Below, piece after piece: positions 26,363 through 39,000 of a stretch of DNA of 64,000 nucleotides; within the stretch, counting starts at the first letter, position 1, and every line of letters starts with the position of its first letter. The notes under the pieces were generated by a model that ran no database searches, was not told the DNA's origin, and was given only the letters and a program-made list of their open reading frames with translations. This stretch comes from Colletes latitarsis (taxonomy: Eukaryota; Arthropoda; Insecta; Hymenoptera; Colletidae): NCBI RefSeq assembly GCF_051014445.1, contig NC_135140.1, forward strand, positions 18,035,501 through 18,099,500, read 5' to 3'. The translations under genes were made by a program, and so were the position numbers.

Positions 26363-26916
26363 AGGAAAGTAAAAATGCCTGGGCAGTCGAGAATCTCGGC
26401 TCGAGATTCCAAATCGTGTGCCGTAGACGGGAGGTCGGATTTCAGTTGTTAAGAGCGAGAAGGCAAATGTGAGCCTTTCTCTCTCGACTCCCACGAGGCG
26501 GTCCGAAATTATTTCAGGCAACTTAGGACTAATCGAGAAAGAGGGCATGCGTCATTTTGCCTTTGTCGGGTTTCCAAAACTCCACGAGCTCACGTACGCG
26601 TGATCTGGCATAGTGTGAGAACACTTTCGGTGCCTTTCTGGCATCTCTGAGAGACTCTTGAAGGAGAGCAGTCAGTTTACCTTTGTCGACTTTCCGAAAC
26701 ACTACAAGCTCACGTACATACGCGTGATCTGTCATCTCTGGTATAAACCAAAGATGCCAGACGAAGCACCGAGTGCACCGTGGACACGTCTCATGGGAGT
26801 TAAGAGAGGCAGGCTCACATTTGCCTTTTCGCTCTTGAACAACTGAAATCTGACCTCACGTCAACGCCATACGATTCAGAATCTCGACTGCCCAGGTATT
26901 TTTACTTGCCTTTCCT
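26363..26916. repeat. Inverted duplication of a ~250-bp block
   Basis: The left end AGGAAAGTAAAAATGCCTGG with CAGTCGAGAATCTCG returns at the right as CGAGATTCTGAATCG-type sequence, CGACTGCCCAGG and TACTTGCCTTTCCT in reverse complement. Inside, GACGGGAGGTCGGATTTCAG and TTGTTAAGAGCGAGAAGGC on the left pair with their complement near 26815-26870. A third, partial copy of the block occurs at 29532-29760. No protein or known transposon family is recognised. Confidence 0.75.
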
Positions 26917-26939
26917 AGAGTTCATTACTGAACTCTGCA

Positions 26940-27900
26940 AATTACCCCTGGTTTCTATTTGCCTCTGATGACCAGTGCTGACGAAGGTACAAAACTCCCG
27001 ACAACTTTTGACACCATACAGCGACTATTACTGACTGCTCCTGATTACAGCTTGCCTCTGCTGGACTCTGCTGACCATCCCTTATATTTCTGACAACCTA
27101 TAACGATTACTATTGACTTCTGCTAACCTCTGTTGGTCTTTGCTGATCTCTGTCAGCGTGTGCTTGTCTCTGCTGAACTTTCCTGGCCTCTGCCAAATGC
27201 TACTGACCACTGCAGGTATTTCTGATAATGTATAACGATTAATACTTACTACTGCATGCCCCTACAAGTCTCTGCTTGCCTTTGCAGGTTTCTCCTTGAC
27301 TGTGCATGCCTTTGCTGGCCTCTGCTCAACACTGCTGACCACCCCTGATGCTTCTGACATCGTATAACAATTACTACATGCTACTGTTCGCCCCTGCTGA
27401 TCTCTGCTTGCCACTGCATGCCTCTGCTCGTCTCTGCTGACCGCTGCTGACCACCTCCGATGCTTCCGACAACATATAACGCTTACTACTTGCTACTATT
27501 CGCCCCTGCTGATCTCTGCTTGCCACTGCTGGCCTCTGCTGACCACCGCTTATATTTCTGGCAACGTACAACGATTTCTACGACTCCTGTCTTCCTCTAT
27601 TAACCTCTGCCAGCGTCCCTTGGCCTAAGCTGGCCTCTGCTGACCGCTGCTGACTACTGCTGACCACCGTTTATATTTCTGGCAACGTACAACGATTACT
27701 ACTGGCTACTGCCACCCTCTGCTGACATCTGCCAACATCTCCCAGCCTCTGCTGACCTCTGCTGACCACCCCTGATGCTTCTGGCAACGTATAACGATTA
27801 CAACTTTGCTACTGCTTGCCCCTGCTAGTCTCTGCATGCCTCTGCATCCCTTTGCTGACCTCTGCTGGCCCCTGCTGACCACGCTGACCTTTGTTAACAA
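26940..27900. repeat. CTGCTGACC-type minisatellite, left arm of the large palindrome
   Basis: Degenerate tandem repeats built from CTGCTGACCTCTGC and CTTGCCACTGC modules. They are punctuated every ~95-130 bases by CGTATAACGATTACTAC (near 27106, 27229, 27363, 27474, 27567, 27687 and 27789). The same modules occur in reverse complement at 28845-29530. Confidence 0.85.
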
Positions 27901-28084
27901 CTTCTAACATGATGTACATGTATTAAAACTTTGTATAATGTAAATCTATGACAATAAATGATATAATTTCAAAGAATTCTATGTGTTCTCGTCACTTTTA
28001 CCTTTCTTTTCCTCTCCCCATTATCCCCTTAGTTATAAGAAACCGTTTCTCTACTTAAAACTGGAATTCCAAAGTGCCCGGAGC

Positions 28085-28640
28085 GTTTTCTGAAATGTCG
28101 GTGACCTTGACCCACTTTCGAAACTGGGTCAAGGCCAAATCCGGATTCCCAAAGCGCCCGAAGATTTCTAAAATTTCGAATGGCCTTGACCCACTTTCGA
28201 AATTGGGTCAAGGCCATTCGGATTTCCAAGTCGGCCAGAAGATTTCTAAAATTTCGAATGGCCTTGACCTACTTTCGAAATTGGGTCAAGGCCATCCGGA
28301 TTTCCAAGTTGGCCCGGAGATTTCTAAAATTTCGAATGGCCTTGACCTACTTTCGAAATTGGGTCAAGGCCATCCGGATTTCCAAGTCGGTCGGAAGATT
28401 TCTAAAATTTCGAATGGCCTTGACCCACTTTCGAAAGTGGGTCAAGGCCATCCGGATTCCCAAAGCGCCCGGAATTTTTCTAAGATTCGAATGGCCTTGA
28501 CCCACTTTCGAAATTGGGTCAAGGCCAAATCCGGATTCTCAAACTGCCCAGAATTTTTCTGAGATTCGAATGGCCTTGACCTACTTTCGAAACTGGGCCA
28601 AGGTCAAGGTCAAATTCGGATTTCCAAAGTTCTCGGAACA
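28085..28640. repeat. 78-bp tandem repeat of self-complementary monomers at the palindrome centre
   Basis: The core GGCCTTGACCCACTTTCGAA recurs at about 28182, 28260, 28338, 28416, 28493 and 28572, giving periods of 77-79 bp. Each core is itself an inverted repeat: GGCCTTGACC pairs with GGTCAAGGCC around a TTCGAA centre. The copy at 28416-28449 is a perfect 34-bp palindrome. As 78 is a multiple of three, spurious frames of up to 162 codons run through the array. Confidence 0.9.
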
Positions 28641-28734
28641 TTTCTAAAATGCTGGTGAACTTGCGAAGAAGGTGGTACGCATCTTATAGGTAAGAGAATG
28701 ATTTGGAGAGGAAAAGGACGGTAAAAAATGATGA

Positions 28735-29530
28735 GAACACATTGAATACTTTGAAATTATATCATTTATTGTCATAGATTTACATTATACAAAACTTTGA
28801 TACATATAAACATATTATATTATATTACATCATGTGACAAGTTGTCAGCAACAGTCAGCAGTGGTCAGCGATGGTCAGCGATGGTCAGCTGACGTCGGGA
28901 GATATTGGCAGAGGCCAGCTTAGGTCAGGAGATGCTGGCAGAGGTCAGCAGCGGTCAGCAGAGGCCAACAGAGGCCAGCAGAGGCATTCAGAGGCAAGTA
29001 GAGTCCAGCAGGGGCAAGCAGTAACAAGTAGTAATCGTTATACGTTGTCGGAAGCATCAGGGGTGATCGCTGTGGTCAGCAGAGGCTAGCAGTGGCAAGC
29101 AGAGTCCAGCAGGGGCAAGCAGTAACAAGTAGTAATCGTTATACGTTGTCAGAAGTATCAGGAGTGGTCAGCAGCGGTTAGCAGAGGCCAGCGGAGGCTG
29201 GCAGACGTCAGTAGTAATCGTTATACGTTGTCAGAAATATAAGTGGTGGTCATCAGAGGCCAGCAGAGGCTGAGAGAGGCTAACAGTAGCCAGTCGTAAT
29301 CGTTATACGTTGTCAGAAGTATCAGGAGTGGTCAGCAGCGGTCAGCAGAGGCCAGCGGAGGCTGGCAGACGTCAGTAGTAATCGTTATACGTTGTCAGAA
29401 ATTCCAGGAGTGGTCAGCAGCGGTCAGCAGAGGCTGGGTGAGACTAATAGTAGCCAGTCGTAATCGTTATACGTTGTCAGAAATTCGAGGAGTGGTCAGC
29501 AGCGGTCAGCAGAGGCCAGTGGAGACCTGT
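28735..29530. repeat. Right arm of the large palindrome
   Basis: Positions ~28735-28840 are the near-exact reverse complement of ~27904-28010; the shared part includes TTGTCATAGATTTACATTAT. They are followed by the reverse complement of the CTGCTGACC minisatellite (GGTCAGCAGAGGCCAGCAG, punctuated by GTAATCGTTATACG). The arm ends against a partial copy of the flanking block beginning GACGGGAGGTCGGA at 29532. Confidence 0.88.
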
Positions 29531-29531
29531 T

Positions 29532-29760
29532 GACGGGAGGTCGGATATTAGTTGTTCAAGAGCGTGAAGGGAAGTGTGAGCCTTTCTCTCTCGACTCCCA
29601 CGAGACGGTCCGAACTTACTTTGGGCAGCTTTGGTGAATCAAGAAAGAGGTCATATGTCATTTTGTCTTTGTCGACCCTCCGAGGTCTTTGCAGAGATGC
29701 CAGATTGAGCACCCGGTGCCCTACTCACACATGGAAGATCACGCGTATGGGTTGGATTTT
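29532..29760. repeat. Third partial copy of the palindrome-flanking block
   Basis: GACGGGAGGTCGGATATTAG, then TTGTTCAAGAGCGTGAAGG and GAGCCTTTCTCTCTCGACTC, match the block starting at 26426 in the same orientation. They are in reverse orientation to the copy at ~26660-26870, so they form the outer end of the large palindrome. Confidence 0.78.
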
Positions 29761-30600
29761 AAATTTTAAAAGGACATAGTCAAAAATTTTTTAAGGTACA
29801 AAACATAGCGTTTCATTTTAGAACAATAACATGAGTTAGCAGGTACTATCATAAAACTGTTTTAGCCAGTTATATCCCGTTTTATCTGAACTATAAGGTA
29901 AAAAGTACGAGGTACAAGTAAATCGAAATCCGGAAATCATTCACATTATATCAATGTAAATGAAGCCCTTAAATAGGAGGGGGAGGGGTGCAGAAAACGG
30001 GAATTCTTTTGCGAGTCAAACTGTAGACTTTCGGGGAACTTATCGATCATTTTCTGCAACGATCGGCACTTCAACTGTTCGTACGACGTAATAACTTCCT
30101 CGATTATAAATATTTTATTACATCATAACATTGTATAATATTATTTTGTATTTATCGTTCGAGCATTGCCTATCTGTACGAATATTTTATAATTTGCTAA
30201 ATGAGATAAGTAATATATATTTATACTTTTCGAGGATAGCGACATTATGTTCTATAATATAGTAAAGACTCATAATCGAATGCATACAAAGTAATTTATG
30301 CTCGAGGAACTCCCTCCTACAGTCGTTAAACTGCGATGATTAATATATTAATATAAATAGATTTTTTTCCTTAAATAATCTTTCACATTCAATGAGTAAA
30401 CAGTTAAATCGGTATCGGTAAAAACAATTTGATTAAAACGTAACAAAAATTTTCTTTCTCGTCCCCTTTCGATCGTAAGGTGGTTAACCTCTAAATTCCC
30501 TATTTTCGTGGTATTTTCTCGCTAGCTAAATGGGACAGCGACTCGATAAAGAAGAAAAAGAACGCATTTTCGTAACGAAAAGTCGTTGGTCTTCGGGCGA
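29761..30600. other. Intergenic, probably 3' flank of the minus-strand GTPase gene
   Basis: AT-rich sequence downstream of the GTPase stop codon. It probably contains that gene's 3' UTR; several minus-strand AATAAA-type motifs (TTTATT on the plus strand, for example 30114-30119) are possible poly(A) signals. No other gene is seen. Confidence 0.45.
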
Positions 30601-33600
30601 TTAGTGTATCGTCCCACGTACGGAGATGCTGAATCGTCTTTTGAGGGGGACGGGCGAGGGGCGACGAAGAGCGTTCAGCGTGCCGTCCGTGGACGCCCTC
30701 ACCCTGAAGAAACTCGTCTGCTGGCCAGAATTGCCCGGCAATTCCGTCAACAATTTGAAGATGTCGGTGAAAACGGCCATGACCTGTCGAATAAAAATAA
30801 TCGGGCCAGTTTCTGCTATCGTTACATAACCTCGCGAGATTATCTATTCAGCCACTATGAGCGGAGTATTTTTCTCACAGGCTAAGTTAAAATCGCTCCA
30901 GGCATTATCACTCGTGCCGTTTTTTCGTTCAAAACCCCTGACAGTATTCGCAGCACGTGGAACGACGCGGTCGCCATTAACGCGACCCTTCCATCCTCCG
31001 TGAACCCTCCCTTCTAAACTTCGCGTCGGCGATCGCCGACGGGCAGCGCGAGCCCGTTACAGCGCTATAACGCGTGCACCCACGACACTGGCGAGAAATC
31101 GTTCGTACACTATTCACGGAGGCTCGAATCGTGTGGATTGCTAAGGGATTGGACGACGACGGCGGATAGAAAACGACGAGTCGACGGGGAGGGGGTGCGC
31201 TCGGTGCAGAACGTCGCTGATAGCTCGGGGGACCGGCGAAATTCGTACGCGGGACGGTTAATTAATTGTGAAACAAATTTTTAATTACGGGCACATTACG
31301 ATACCGATAACGACGGATCGTGTACCGATGTGCTCGCTGGTATCGCGCGTCCCCGCGTCGGCGATACAGATTTTGTTTACGACTTCGCGATCACGCGTAA
31401 ACGCCATGACCGCGCTCACGGCGGAGTAAACACTCCGTTTAGAAAAATAACGCCGACGGGGCGATTAAAGGCGAACCGACCGACGATTCCCGGACGATTC
31501 GCGAAATCTGATTTCCCCCCGTTTCCGCGATCCGGGGATGCAGGCGGAGAAATTTCAGAAAAGCTTCGCGGCCACGAGGTCTTAGATTACTACCGGCCGC
31601 GGAGATACCAGAAAGTTTCGGGGACATTCGTGGCCGATGACGCGTCGCTGCGTCATCTTCCAATATTTGAGATCATTCGGGCTACGTCAAACGGCGACGT
31701 TCGGGGAGGTACAAGCTGAAACGGTTACCTGTTCGACGGACTCCCTGACGGAGATCTCGTGGAACGCGTGAGCCTCGATCTCCTCGGCCCTTTGACGCCC
31801 TTCCGATGTGGAGACCACCCTCTCGCCCGGGGTGTACGACAGGTCCGATTTGTTCGCTATTAGGATCACCACAGGTGGCACTTTCCTGGTTTTCCTCGCG
31901 TGGGACACTAGGAATCTGAAGCAAACACCACCGATTGGGGGGCCTTGTGCATCGTACGACCGACCAAGGTCATCGAGAGCGTTCCCCCCACTCTCTCGTA
32001 CAGAATTTCTGTCTTTCTCGGTAGAATAAATTGGCACAGAGCGGGAAGAGGGTCTATCCAAGGCGGTGGGGTTGGAGGTTGCGTAAATTTGTAGTGGGGG
32101 GAGGTAGTGACCTTGAGCGGCCAATCGATTCTGCCCGGACCCACAGTCAAAACACCGAAGTAGACTGGGTGTCGTAGATAGTATCCGTGGTTATCAATAG
32201 CCAGCTCGTACCGTCACACTTGACATCCACGAGCCTGAGATACTAAATATGGCTTATCTCGATAATGAATGGACATAGGCCCACAGGGTGTACGACCTTT
32301 TGGGTACGGAATCACTTGTCAACCAAGCTGGAAAAGTTTCTCGGCGCCTCGTGAGACACCTCGTAACCCCGCTGCGATTCCCTCGCCCCTCCCCTCCCCC
32401 TTCGAACGATCTAAAAATATTTTTTTGCGAAAGAGCTGTACGAAGATCGAGCGAAATGTTGTACAATTAGCCTAAATAATTCTCAATTCCCTCACCGTAG
32501 GCGAGAAGTCTCGTCGAAGCTGACCCGGTCCGACACGGAGTAAACGAGGATTATGGCGTCCGCCAATCGAAGCTTGAACTCTGTCGGGGGTGGCAGGAAC
32601 CCTGGCGGGTCTGTTAGCTCCCACGAGGCGTCCAGGAAGCTGTCCACCTTGTAAATCCGCTCGGTGGAGCCGTCGTACTCGCCGATGAAACGTTTCGTCG
32701 CGAACCGTACGGCCAGGGCTGAAAACAGACCACGATTTATTATTATTAACAATCTTTCACGCGCGTACGTGAACTGTAAAGGTTGCCCTTCCCGCTCCCT
32801 CGAGGCAGCGTTCACGATCCGAGAGGAATCTATTTTTTTTGTCGACCATAAAGTACGTTTTCACGATAGTAATGCTATTAATTGTTTACGCGATACGAAA
32901 TCTTGACCAATAGCGATAACCTTTTCTAAAAATTCTGACCGCTGAACCTGAATTCCAACCAGGGCAATCTCTCCGGCTCCCCGCTGTGGCTAGTCCTTGT
33001 ACAGTATCACAGTTTAGCATAATACCGTCAACGTGTGTGTTTACAACTAACAACGCTATCGAAGCGGAACGATTTAGGGTTGATAAGGGAACCCATAAAG
33101 TGCAATAATAATAAGGGACGTGGGAATTGGAAATGCTAAAGTTATCAGTATTAAAAACGTTTCCGTCTTCTTCGAGACTTCCATCTCTGAGTGACGTTAA
33201 TTACGTGAGAAAAATCAGTTATTGATCATTGCACGTTGATCAATAGCGAAGCACAAATGTGGGGAATTACAGAGGCGTTGGCGTAAATGTGAAACTTTTC
33301 TTGGGAGGCGATTCTTTGCTCGAAGAGGAATAAAAATGTCCTTTGCCGTTTTGTAATCTGATGCCCCGTTATCGAGATATAGGCAGGTAAAGTTGTTACG
33401 CGCGTGGACGCCGTGGACACGTGTCTCGTGTGTGGGAACGCGTGTATGCGCGCGGCGCACGATCAGCTGACTAGGATATAAATAGCACGTACCAGGAATC
33501 GCATCAGTAACCTTTACCTGCTCGTATCTCGATAACGAAACCACGGATTGCAAAATGGAAAAGGACTTTTCGATTCGTATTGGCGCAACGAGTCGGCCCT

Positions 33601-35895
33601 AAACAGTGTGATAATAAAATAAAAATAAAAATAATAGCTGTTAAACTTCTATAGTAATTTGTAAGGCTAATCGATATTACGAATTGTTACTGAAGTATAA
33701 TGACTTTAAGTCATCGATTTGCTGTGTTTGAATCTACTCAGGAAATCTGTAGAAATGTGACCATATTTATCAAGTTTTTTTTATAGGAAACGTTTATGCG
33801 TAGGGTTGCTAGTTTGCAATTAACGTTATAATGAGCTGTTAATAGCCATGCTTGGCTGATCGTATCGCTCTCACGCCATATTATTTGATCGAAGTCTACG
33901 AATGGAATCAGCTAATCTCACAACTTCGATGGCGCTATTTATACTTTTAAATGGGTTTTACTGACCACGTGCATAGTAATTTTAGCAAAGGCTACTTTGC
34001 CATGTCTTAAATGAATTCTTAATAATTATATTTAGCAAAAATATAGTTAATAGTTAGGTGAACGATTCAACAAATTAAATATAAAGAGACATTCCTCCGG
34101 CCACAAAGTGGTACATCCGCTAAAGCCGACCTTTATCTATCAAATGTGCTTCTTTAAAAGATATATAAATCTCTCTCGGATTACTCAAGACCAATCTTTT
34201 CTGAATATGTACTCTGGACCTATTCCCGAATATTATTCTCCTTATCTCGTCATTACGGTAGAAACTTTCTATTAATGACTTCGTTCTTTCTAATAATTGT
34301 CTGCCATATTTAGGATTTTGAGTCGACGTCATTGCGTGGTCGTTTTGCACCCGCTGTAAGAAGTATTGATTTCCTCCAGAACATTTCTAATACACATTCT
34401 CCAACGTCAGAATTCGGATGTTCTCTTTATTTTTTAAGACAGAAACGAATGGTATCATTTTTGTCTTCTTATCTTAAATATAAAGTCATTCAAGTAAAAA
34501 AAGAAAAAGTAAACAGTTCCTTTAATTCAGAGAATGGTGGCTCTACTGTATTTAAAAATAGTCTCCACCGGATTTCATGATCCAAGTGTCGTTATTGATT
34601 AGATACTCAGCGTCATCCCTCTGTTCTAAGTAATAGACAGCGCAACACCAGCTACTACAAAGCATTCCATCCTTGGCCATATTTAGACTTCATACACCCC
34701 GTCGCTGTTTTCTCCGTCGCTTTTCCGTGTCACTCTCACTTTCTCTGACCGCGACCCTTACCCTATTCTCTTTTCACGTGCCACGACATATCGAATTTCA
34801 GATCCTTCCCTCAAAGGGGTTAATATACATCAAAATATCGATGTATCTTAATTTAATATGTAAATCTTCTGATCAACATCCATAATAAACATCTAGGAAC
34901 AGCTCAACAAGTTAAGATCCCTGGACTTCACTTTTTAAGAGTGTCACTCGTTGACTACACTATAACCTCGAGCAATAGTTTCATAGCTACTCCTTCGGTA
35001 TGATCAGGATAAGCATAAGGATCTTATTAAATGTGAGTTATACCAGTTGGTTATGTTTTTTACTTATTCAGACAAACACTATGATCCTCGGAAAGCTTGT
35101 TACTCTGCTTCCTTAAGTGTCTTACATATGCCCCAAAACCACCATCCACCAGGTCAATTAGTATTACTGATTAGATACTGGTATACACTTCTAGACCTAA
35201 CTGAAGAATCTAACAATAAAATACGGACATAAATTTGGTTCTTATCCAAATTTAGAAATCCCGTAATCAGTTATTTCCCAATCAAATACATATACAGACT
35301 TGCCAGTCCATCCTTATCTAACGGATCAATTATCGTTCAAACAGGGGTGTAGAACTTCTACCAACCTGACCATTTCCCTGTATTTCAAACTCCATAATTA
35401 CTCCACCTACAACCTTCTTCTCTTTCCTCTGAAACGAGTGTTAACCTTTGGGCCAACCATCAGAACATCCTCATCTAACAGATCAGTTTCTCTACCAATC
35501 GAGTAGGAGTCTAGAACTTCAACTCGCATCTTAAAGTATCTTTAGGCAAGTAACCAGGTGACGTTAAAGCCCGAATAGTGTAATTAGAAAACCTCTCATA
35601 TTGTACCTAATGTAGGCATCTATACCTAACGCAGGTTCAGACAGTTTTGGTAGAAGATCCAGAGACTCTTACCAGTTTTGCCGACGCCCTGATGGCCCAG
35701 CAGGATCACTTTGATGATCCTCGGCTCCTTGCTGGTCAGGCCCAGGTTCCACGCGATCGGTGGACTGATTCTTTTCTTCAGCGAAGCCGCTGGCGGACTG
35801 AACCTCTCCATGACTTGACGGTCACTGTTTTCCCTCCGGGGCGTCTCATCGATTATGAACCCTCTCTTGAGCTCGATAATACTCAATAGACGCAT
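30601..35895 (-). CDS. Atypical Ras-like small GTPase (RERG/RASL-type)
   Basis: Four coding exons on the minus strand: 35895-35673, 32718-32496, 31915-31729 and 30783-30601. Phases agree, giving 271 residues. G1/P-loop: GHQGVGKT (67-74). Switch I region: EYDGSTERIY, keeping a Thr. G3: DPPGF (111-115) in place of DTAGQ, so the DxxG skeleton stays but the catalytic Gln is Phe. G4: NKSD (170-173). G5-like: EISV. Hydrophobic core strands IIKVILLG, AIILVYSVSD and PPVVILIANKSD are typical of Ras. The ~60-residue N-terminal extension and the basic Ser/Arg/Pro C-terminus without a CAAX box point to the RERG/RASL10-12 group rather than classical Ras; the exact subfamily is unsure. In-frame ATGs also occur at 36069, 35985, 35979 and 35811, so the start is a choice: 35895 opens the part that looks most protein-like. 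The first intron is about 2.95 kb. Confidence 0.85.
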
Positions 35896-36069
35896 TACTA
35901 CGCACGCATCCTTCGAGCATCCCCTTTCACGTCGGCGAACCGTGCTCGGTAAACAAACCGATCGATGACGTTTTGTCATTTTCATGGCTCTCGCCTCGAA
36001 CCCGATACTTTTAGACGCGCAAGACGTCAATGATTTATTGCTTGTAGACTGTAAGGTGCTCCACAGCAT

Positions 36070-39000
36070 ATTTGTTTATCGGCAAAATAGATCGATACCT
36101 TCGTACTTTCTCGGGAATTAATACAATTTTTTATGCGTGGGCGTGTCTATGCTGGCCTCGATTTTCATTTTAAACGGTTCGAAACGGTCGCAGCAAGTCG
36201 TGCACCGTTGCATTCCGCGCGATCACGCGGATTCCCGAGTGTCAGACGTTCCCGCGCTGGCGCCAGGAACGCGAACCGCGAAAGGTCGTTACACGTCCTA
36301 ATCACGACGCTTCGTATCAGTGTCGTTAGGTCAGACTTTTAATAGCCGTTTCGCAATTCGCTGGCCATAGTCCTGGAATGGAATAAAATCGGGCGTCGCG
36401 GCGCCGCGGGCGTCCCCCGGTCCCCGCAAGGACCTCGATGGCACGCGACGTCGACGAGATCGTTTGTTAACTTTTATGTAAGAGCGGAGACGCGAGCGGT
36501 TCTTTTATCGAGCCGTTACGCGTCGCACTTTGAGTGCGCCGTTCGCAGATACACGACGTGTGTGAGTCACGCGTGGCGCTTCTGTGATTTCCCCCCGTGG
36601 TTCGACGCACTTTTCGCCGATGGAAATTCAATCGTCGACAGGGGCCGCGAGCGCGAGCGTCTCCCGGCTGGCCGATAACGGGGCGATAAGTTATTAGCAA
36701 CAGGCATCGATTTCAATTAAGTTGTCTGGGGTCTACGCGGCCGCTGCCTCGCTTTTTGCACGAGCGTTAGGGATACAAGCAAATCCACCGTGTCACGGCG
36801 CTATCGCCCATTGTTCCGCAAACCTGTGACGATCTTTCAGGTTGCTAATGTTCGCTGATGTTCGTTGGAGTTTTTCCATCTTTTCATCGTGTCACAGAGC
36901 CCACAGTTAGCGACACAGAAACCAACGAGTTTGTTAGAAAATACCCGAACCATTTGGGCGGCGGGATATGTTGATAAGTGATCTTATAAATAAATCATTG
37001 TTCGGCAAAGGCGTCAGTGTAATCTGATAGGTTCTCGACGCTGCAAGATATCGTCTCGAGGAACGTGACACGTCTCCTTGCGAATGAAATTCAGACGGAT
37101 AAATATAATCCGTTCGCAGTATTTGTTATTCGCGAACGGGTTAACGAATGAGAAGCTGTGCACGAGGAGTGTAGATATCGAACTATTATACACCGAATCA
37201 AGTATTCTTCCAACGGAATACTGATATGGAGCATCGTCCAACTGGTCGAGTCGTGTCCCAATTATGTGCAGACGGCTCCTACCGATCACCTGATCGGCTA
37301 GTGACACGTGATCTCGAATGGCGATGGCTGGTCACGTGATCTACATTGAGCACCAGCGCACTTCCGCGGCCTCTTGCAGACTTGGCGTCCGTGCGGAGTA
37401 TTTTTATTTTTGTTCAATATCGTCGCTGTCTTATCGCGATCTGGCTGTGACTTTCGTCCTCGAAAACATTCCAAAAGATACAACCAGAACGCCTCTGTCC
37501 GGTTAATCGGGTGCAACAAATGTAACACACACGTAAAACTCGTCTATCCAGCTGATTGGTCATTGTTTAACCAAATGTAGAATTGGCTAACTGCCTAGAT
37601 ACTTCATTTGTAGACCTGGGTACCATGCAGGTATACAGTAGTTTTAGCAGGGAAACCACTTTTCTAATTAAATATAGATATGGAACATCCTCTCCTATCC
37701 AATTAGTTGAGCAGGTCAGCCAGTCACATCAAGAAGATTTGTACCATCCAGTTTATTAAGTACGTATCGAATGTAGATGCAGGCCATCTCCAGCCACCTG
37801 AACAATTGTCTGAAAGATTCTCACATAGGAGTAGTATCACTCAGGTGATCAACTATTTATCCCCACCAAACGTGGACATGGAACATCTTCTCTAACGGAG
37901 AACTTCTACATCCAAATGACTAGCTACTCTCGTTCATCATCCATCCTAGCCTCTAGCTTCATGCAATCATCAAGAAATGCATATCTCCATAAATCTCTGG
38001 CACCGTTTCATCCCGAAAAGGTTACCCTGGCGTCCAGTTCCACGAGCGGTCGTTACAACGTAGCGAGACTCTGTTTTCGGGTGTCGCGAATCCATCTCGG
38101 AATCGGACTCGTCGCCGAAAGTCCGATTTCCAGGAATTCCTTGTCGGTTTCGTCTAAACGCGCCCGTGTTTCCTGGTATATCCAGCTGGCCATTGATAAT
38201 CTAAATATAGACGCCACGAAGTCGGCCGTGTAGGAGGAAAGCGTGCCGCTCCCCGGTGACCTCATGAGAGTTCCACGAGGTTATCGGCGTGTAACTCGCG
38301 GCCCTTATCGGTTATCGTCGCCCCCGCCAAGCCGCGACAGCCGAAAAAATGTGCCTGCCAGTTTCGCCGGCCGATTAATGGATAAATCGATGATTGTCCA
38401 TCTCCGAGGGATCGACCCCCGAACGAGCTCCCCCCTGGTCGGATAAGATAACAAGGAATTCCCTAATAGATCGATTCGGGGAGGGGGGGAACGAAAAAAA
38501 CTGTCGCTGGATCGTAAACAGATCGAGACAGAGCCGGGAAGGGTTGTCGAATTTTGTTTTCGATCCATGCACGAGGCTTGCTGCTGATATCGGCCAAGAA
38601 CTATGGATCTGTTTGTAATCGACGACTTCAGCCTCTCCTCCCCCTCCCACCCTCGAGGAAAGGATTCTCGAGATAATGAGGCGCCGTCTGACGAAGGTTA
38701 GGTGTATTGGTTTGAAACTGTCGTCGGTGAACGATCAGAATATGGACGATTCGTAAAACCAGGGATATTATTACCAACCCCTTGGTCGTTTCAAAGGGTT
38801 TTATAGGCTTGCAATTTTTCAGATTATTTCAATTTTATGCGAGCAGACGGTCTGAATAATTGTGTTGCTATTATAGACCCCGAAAGCACCGGAAATGCAA
38901 CGACGAAGCACTTTATGAGGGCGGCGCGACGCCTTTGTGCATGATCGTAAATGAGATTTACAACACCGTAAATTTAGATGAAAGAAGACTGGATATCTGG

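Noticed and set aside
28074..28562. 162-codon frame with a 26-residue repeat, and a 106-codon frame overlapping it
   Set aside because: The 78-bp repeat period is a multiple of three, so any stop-free frame stays open. Two frames are open at once and the peptide has no protein-like features.
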